Assembly: GCA_029216955.1 (NCBI GenBank)
Contig: JANAVB010010791.1
Span: 3,238,299 to 3,302,298, forward strand
DNA from: Iris pallida
Taxonomy: Eukaryota; Streptophyta; Magnoliopsida; Asparagales; Iridaceae
Direction of reading: 5' to 3'
DNA: 64,000 bases
Every line of letters starts with the position of its first letter. The stretch's first letter is position 1. This document shows, in pieces, positions 60,661 to 64,000 of the stretch. The translations under genes were made by a program, and so were the position numbers. Under the pieces are notes generated by a model. That model was given only the letters and a program-made list of their open reading frames with translations, was not told where the DNA came from and searched no databases.

Positions 60661-63600
60661 GTAACCCTACTTCCCAAATTTTGAAATCAATTCTTAAAAA
60701 GTCTTAATTAATTATTTTTTATGATATTTCTTCTACTAAAACAAATTAATATATTATACTCCTTTATTTTTTCTATTTAGATTGGTCGGGGCTTTTCAGC
60801 CCAGCCCACTTCAGTTTTCTTTAATCCGGGTTTTGATCGAGAAGTTTGAATTAGAGCTCAATTCAAAATCCCTTCAACTAACTTTTAAATTTCTGTTATC
60901 AAGCTCTCCATTACTGGAGAGCTCTTTTCAAATGGTTGGCGCCAATTATTTCGATTGAGCATCAAGTTTTCTTTTCTGGCAAACTTTCAAATTTCTATTT
61001 AACCACTTCATTCTTCACTCAATTACGAACTTCAAAATTTCTTCCTCTTACTCCTTCTTCTCCCAGCAAGTTCTCCAAACATAACACTAAGTTCATAAAG
61101 GAGCAGTCGACCATGGCGTTTGAGCATAGCGTGTAATTCAGGTGCTGAGTCCTTCCTTCTTCGATTGTCGTACATCGATCCACCTGAAATAACGTGTTTG
61201 CAACTCTAAGGGTGGTGAATAGAGTTTATGTCGATAACCACAAAATAAAAAATAACTCTATATCACCTCCACAAAACAACTATCGAGATAGTAAATAAAT
61301 GAGAGAGAAATGCGAAAGTAAATAAAGATCTGGAGACCCTATACAAACACATCAATTTTAACCTGGTTTCCCTCGTGGCGGACTAGTCCAGGCCTGAGAA
61401 CTCTAGGTCAGGATTGAAATCTACTATTTGTGAAATAGTGTACAACCACGTACCTTTACTCAGAAGAGCACGCCAAATTCTTACAGATTCGTAGGGGGCG
61501 AAACTTAGAATTGTCCAAGTGACTTTTCTTTCACTCTTGTAGAAAACATCTAGCTGATATTGCAATAAGCACCTTTGGCTAAGAAGAGTTGTGGCTTAGG
61601 AGATATGGAAGAATGAGGCTTGGAGTAGTAGAGCTTAGAAAGCTTAAATATTTGAAGGTAAGAGATGATTTGAAATGAGAGAATTCAAGCTCTATTTATA
61701 TAACACTGGGGAGGCAGAGTTCAGCCCGAATTCTGCCCCAAGAATTCAAATTTTTGAATGTTGGACAGCTTGTACCAAGCAGGCCCTAAAAATCAGGGTG
61801 CTGAAAATTAACAGACATAGTTCGGCCCGAACTCTGCCTCATAGGTGGCAGAATGGCCTTTGGGCCTTTGCTCTTTATTTGGCTTGGTGGAGCTTGGGCT
61901 TGGTTCAGGAATTAGTCTATTTGTATGGTAGAGCTTGGAGAGATATGTCTAGGGGTTGAGATGACACAGTGCGACTCAACGTACACATTCTTCTAGACTC
62001 AATAAATTGAAGATTACAGACTTGGAACAAATAGAAAAACCAAGAGCCCTTTGTTGACGTCTTTCTTCTGATATTTGAGCAGACCAGAAGACGTCTTTTT
62101 CCTTGAGCGGAACCCCCGATGCGAGGCCCCGAATAGGTCGCTAGGCGGTTCACAGAAATCTTTTTGTATGACGTCGTCTTTGGTCCATCATTGATTCTTC
62201 ATTGCCTATGTCCTGGTTTGATCATGTTTGATCATGCTTACTGCATGTCTACAAATATATGTTAAGCGAGCAAAATATGTTGTAGTACGATACAAACATG
62301 GCAATATGATATAGGACAAGTAGGACAATTCTAAGTTTAATTAGCAATATGATAGTGAGTATATGAATATTAGTGACATCATTATGTCAAACTTAATTGA
62401 TTAGCTATATTCAAAAACACGATATAATCATTGGGCTAACTCCACCGACGACAACCGGACACATCTTCGAATGGCAAGGCAATCTTTGGGCGTTTTCTTC
62501 AAAATACTCGACGTCGATCTATTGCTTCGATCAGATCTGGACAGTTGGAAACATTTGATCGTCTTTGTCGAAGATTTGATCAACTATAATTCATTGGGAA
62601 GTTTGATCGACTTATTAATTTCTACTTTCGAATCCTATGTTTCCTCGTAAGGGAGTTGGTTTGTTTATAAATGCAGTTGAGAAAGAATCAATCGGGAGAT
62701 TGATTTGATCGATTAGTATTCTTTTCCTTTCAATCCAAATAATGAAGATTGGTGAGTGTTGAATTTGCCTCTCATTTTATCTGATTATTTCACTGTGTGT
62801 GTGAATCATTGAATCAAGTTTTCTGAATTTCTTTCAGCGATCAGATTGAGAGATCAGCTCGATCTCTTTTTAAGCAAGGTTTGGTTGCAATCGGAGATCA
62901 AATCATGGGTGAACAGTGGTGAGAGTTCGATCTTCAAGTTTTTCCAAAGAGAAATTCAAATCTCTCTGATCTCCTCTATTCTGTGAGTGATCGAGACTTG
63001 TTTGTTGATTTGCATGCAGAGTTTAGATCTCCTTTGAGACCGTGTCCACTCTCTGAAATCGTATATGACTCTTTGTTTGGTGTTGACACAGCGTGGTATA
63101 TCTCAGGTATTACACTACTTCTCCTTGCTGTGAACATTCAAGTTTGTTTTAAACTGTTTGGTGGTCTCAGGGAGGTTTGAGAGTAAGACTGTGATTACAG
63201 GACTCTTACAATGTACTGTAGCACCTAAATAATTTTAAAACAATTTCAATTCTTTATAGACTAACTATTTTCATTATGTTACATAGGAGCTGAGTCTGTA
63301 CGATGATCATAGTATAACCTGAGATTACTAAGCAGAGTTAGATGTGAGTTGGATTGAGAACCTATACTGTCTTGAGAGTTGTATCAATACGACATAAAGG
63401 ATTTCAGTGAGGCTTGAGAGTTGAGATTTAGTTTTGAACTCAGGTACCAAGCTTTGCCTGGGCTGTATATCAGGTTTTTACTGATACCAACAGACTATAG
63501 ATTTCTTCCTTTCTCTAAGGGTTACTTCTTTAGTCTATTATGTAAATAAACCTGTTCAATAAAGATAGTTGGAGTGTTTTCCCTACTAATTCAGTGAGTC

Positions 63601-64000
63601 TGCCATATTAAGCCGAGCTTTGTTTTATTTAGTCTTTGCAATTTGGTTCCAGTAATGTATGCCTAGAGAGGTTGAGTAACAATTGTCGACAGCAGTATAG
63701 TACATGGCATGTAACCTTTGTTTATGTTTAACTCAAGTTCATTGACTATTCCGGTTATGAAGGTTTTGGTAGCAGAGTCTCCTGTTGATTCACAAGTTGA
63801 TCGATTTTAGCATGAGAGCTAAGGTTGGAATAAGAAATAGCAGGTTAGAAAATCTGGAGTGTGTTTGGTAGATTTATCCTTTGTGTTAAAACTGGGGTTT
63901 GGGTACACCGAGAAGTTAGTAAGGGATAAAATATCATGACTGATTTTTGATACCAATAGAATTTGACTTGAACTAGGAGGTAAGCAGCATAACATATCTT
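60661..64000 (+). mobile_element. Family D 3' LTR, cut by the window end
   Basis: A close copy of 53062-55140, apart from a 1.26-kb insertion at 61185-62440 (plus a 6-bp duplication). The right end lies outside the window. No coding region recognised. Confidence 0.92.
61185..62440. mobile_element. 1256-bp insertion in the D 3' LTR, probably a solo LTR of another family
   Basis: Flanked by TCCACC (61179-61184 and 62441-62446); the other D LTR has the empty site near 53580. It starts TGAAATAACGTG and ends GGGCTAAC, with no terminal inverted repeat and no coding region. Words such as CAACTCTAAGGGTGGTGAATA and AACCTGGTTTCCCTCGTGG recall Ty1/copia LTRs, but the CA end is not seen, so the family stays open. 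Confidence 0.65.

Overview
This window is heterochromatin-like plant nuclear DNA. Essentially every base that can be assigned belongs to transposable elements, and no host gene, rRNA or tRNA gene was found. A seed plant is indicated by Ty3/gypsy chromoviruses of the Tekay/Del type (gag starting MVETRSHR, chromodomain at the end of integrase), LTRs of 3.4-4.5 kb, hAT- and Mutator-like MITEs, and a primer-binding site matching plant tRNA-Ile. The species cannot be named. LTR families are called A-E here for convenience.

Layout. Positions 1-2811 are the right part of a family E LTR. From 2812 to 45275 lies one old minus-strand element, B, broken into pieces by later insertions: a family D solo LTR (4686-8826, target duplication GATAG), a gag-only element A (9367-21236, GTAGG) and a gag-pol element C (23179-36585, GCCAC). 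B's own 5' LTR (41306-45275) still carries the uninterrupted sites for D and A, which confirms the first two junctions; the C site is confirmed by comparing B's chromodomain region with C's own pol. A's 5' LTR carries a hAT-like MITE (10812-11998, 8-bp duplication), which holds a Mutator-like foldback MITE (11178-11770). B sits in the last 79 bp of a C-type LTR (45276-45354). That LTR adjoins an unclassified repeat (45355-46195 and 50438-52837), which is split by an E solo LTR (46196-50437, GGAAT). From 52838 to the window end is a tandem D array (pol tail, LTR, internal region, LTR), the last LTR carrying a 1.26-kb insertion.

How the parts relate. A, B, C and D share a leader with a 9-nt spacer and an 18-nt primer-binding site complementary to tRNA-Ile (from memory), an AG just before the gag ATG, and an LTR end in GGGTCGTGACA. 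A, B and C also share a telo-box/TATA promoter block and a conserved palindrome in the transcribed part of the LTR. B and C carry a 96-bp GT-AG intron-like interruption in the integrase C-terminus that D lacks. C, B and D are dead by frameshifts and nonsense mutations, mostly CAG to TAG. A has an intact gag but no pol, so if it moved recently it needed enzymes in trans.

The most interesting items are the integrase intron, the tRNA-Ile primer site, the gag-only element A with well-matched long LTRs, the shared palindrome and telo-box block in otherwise divergent LTRs, and the inverted TA-rich expansion in B's 3' LTR.
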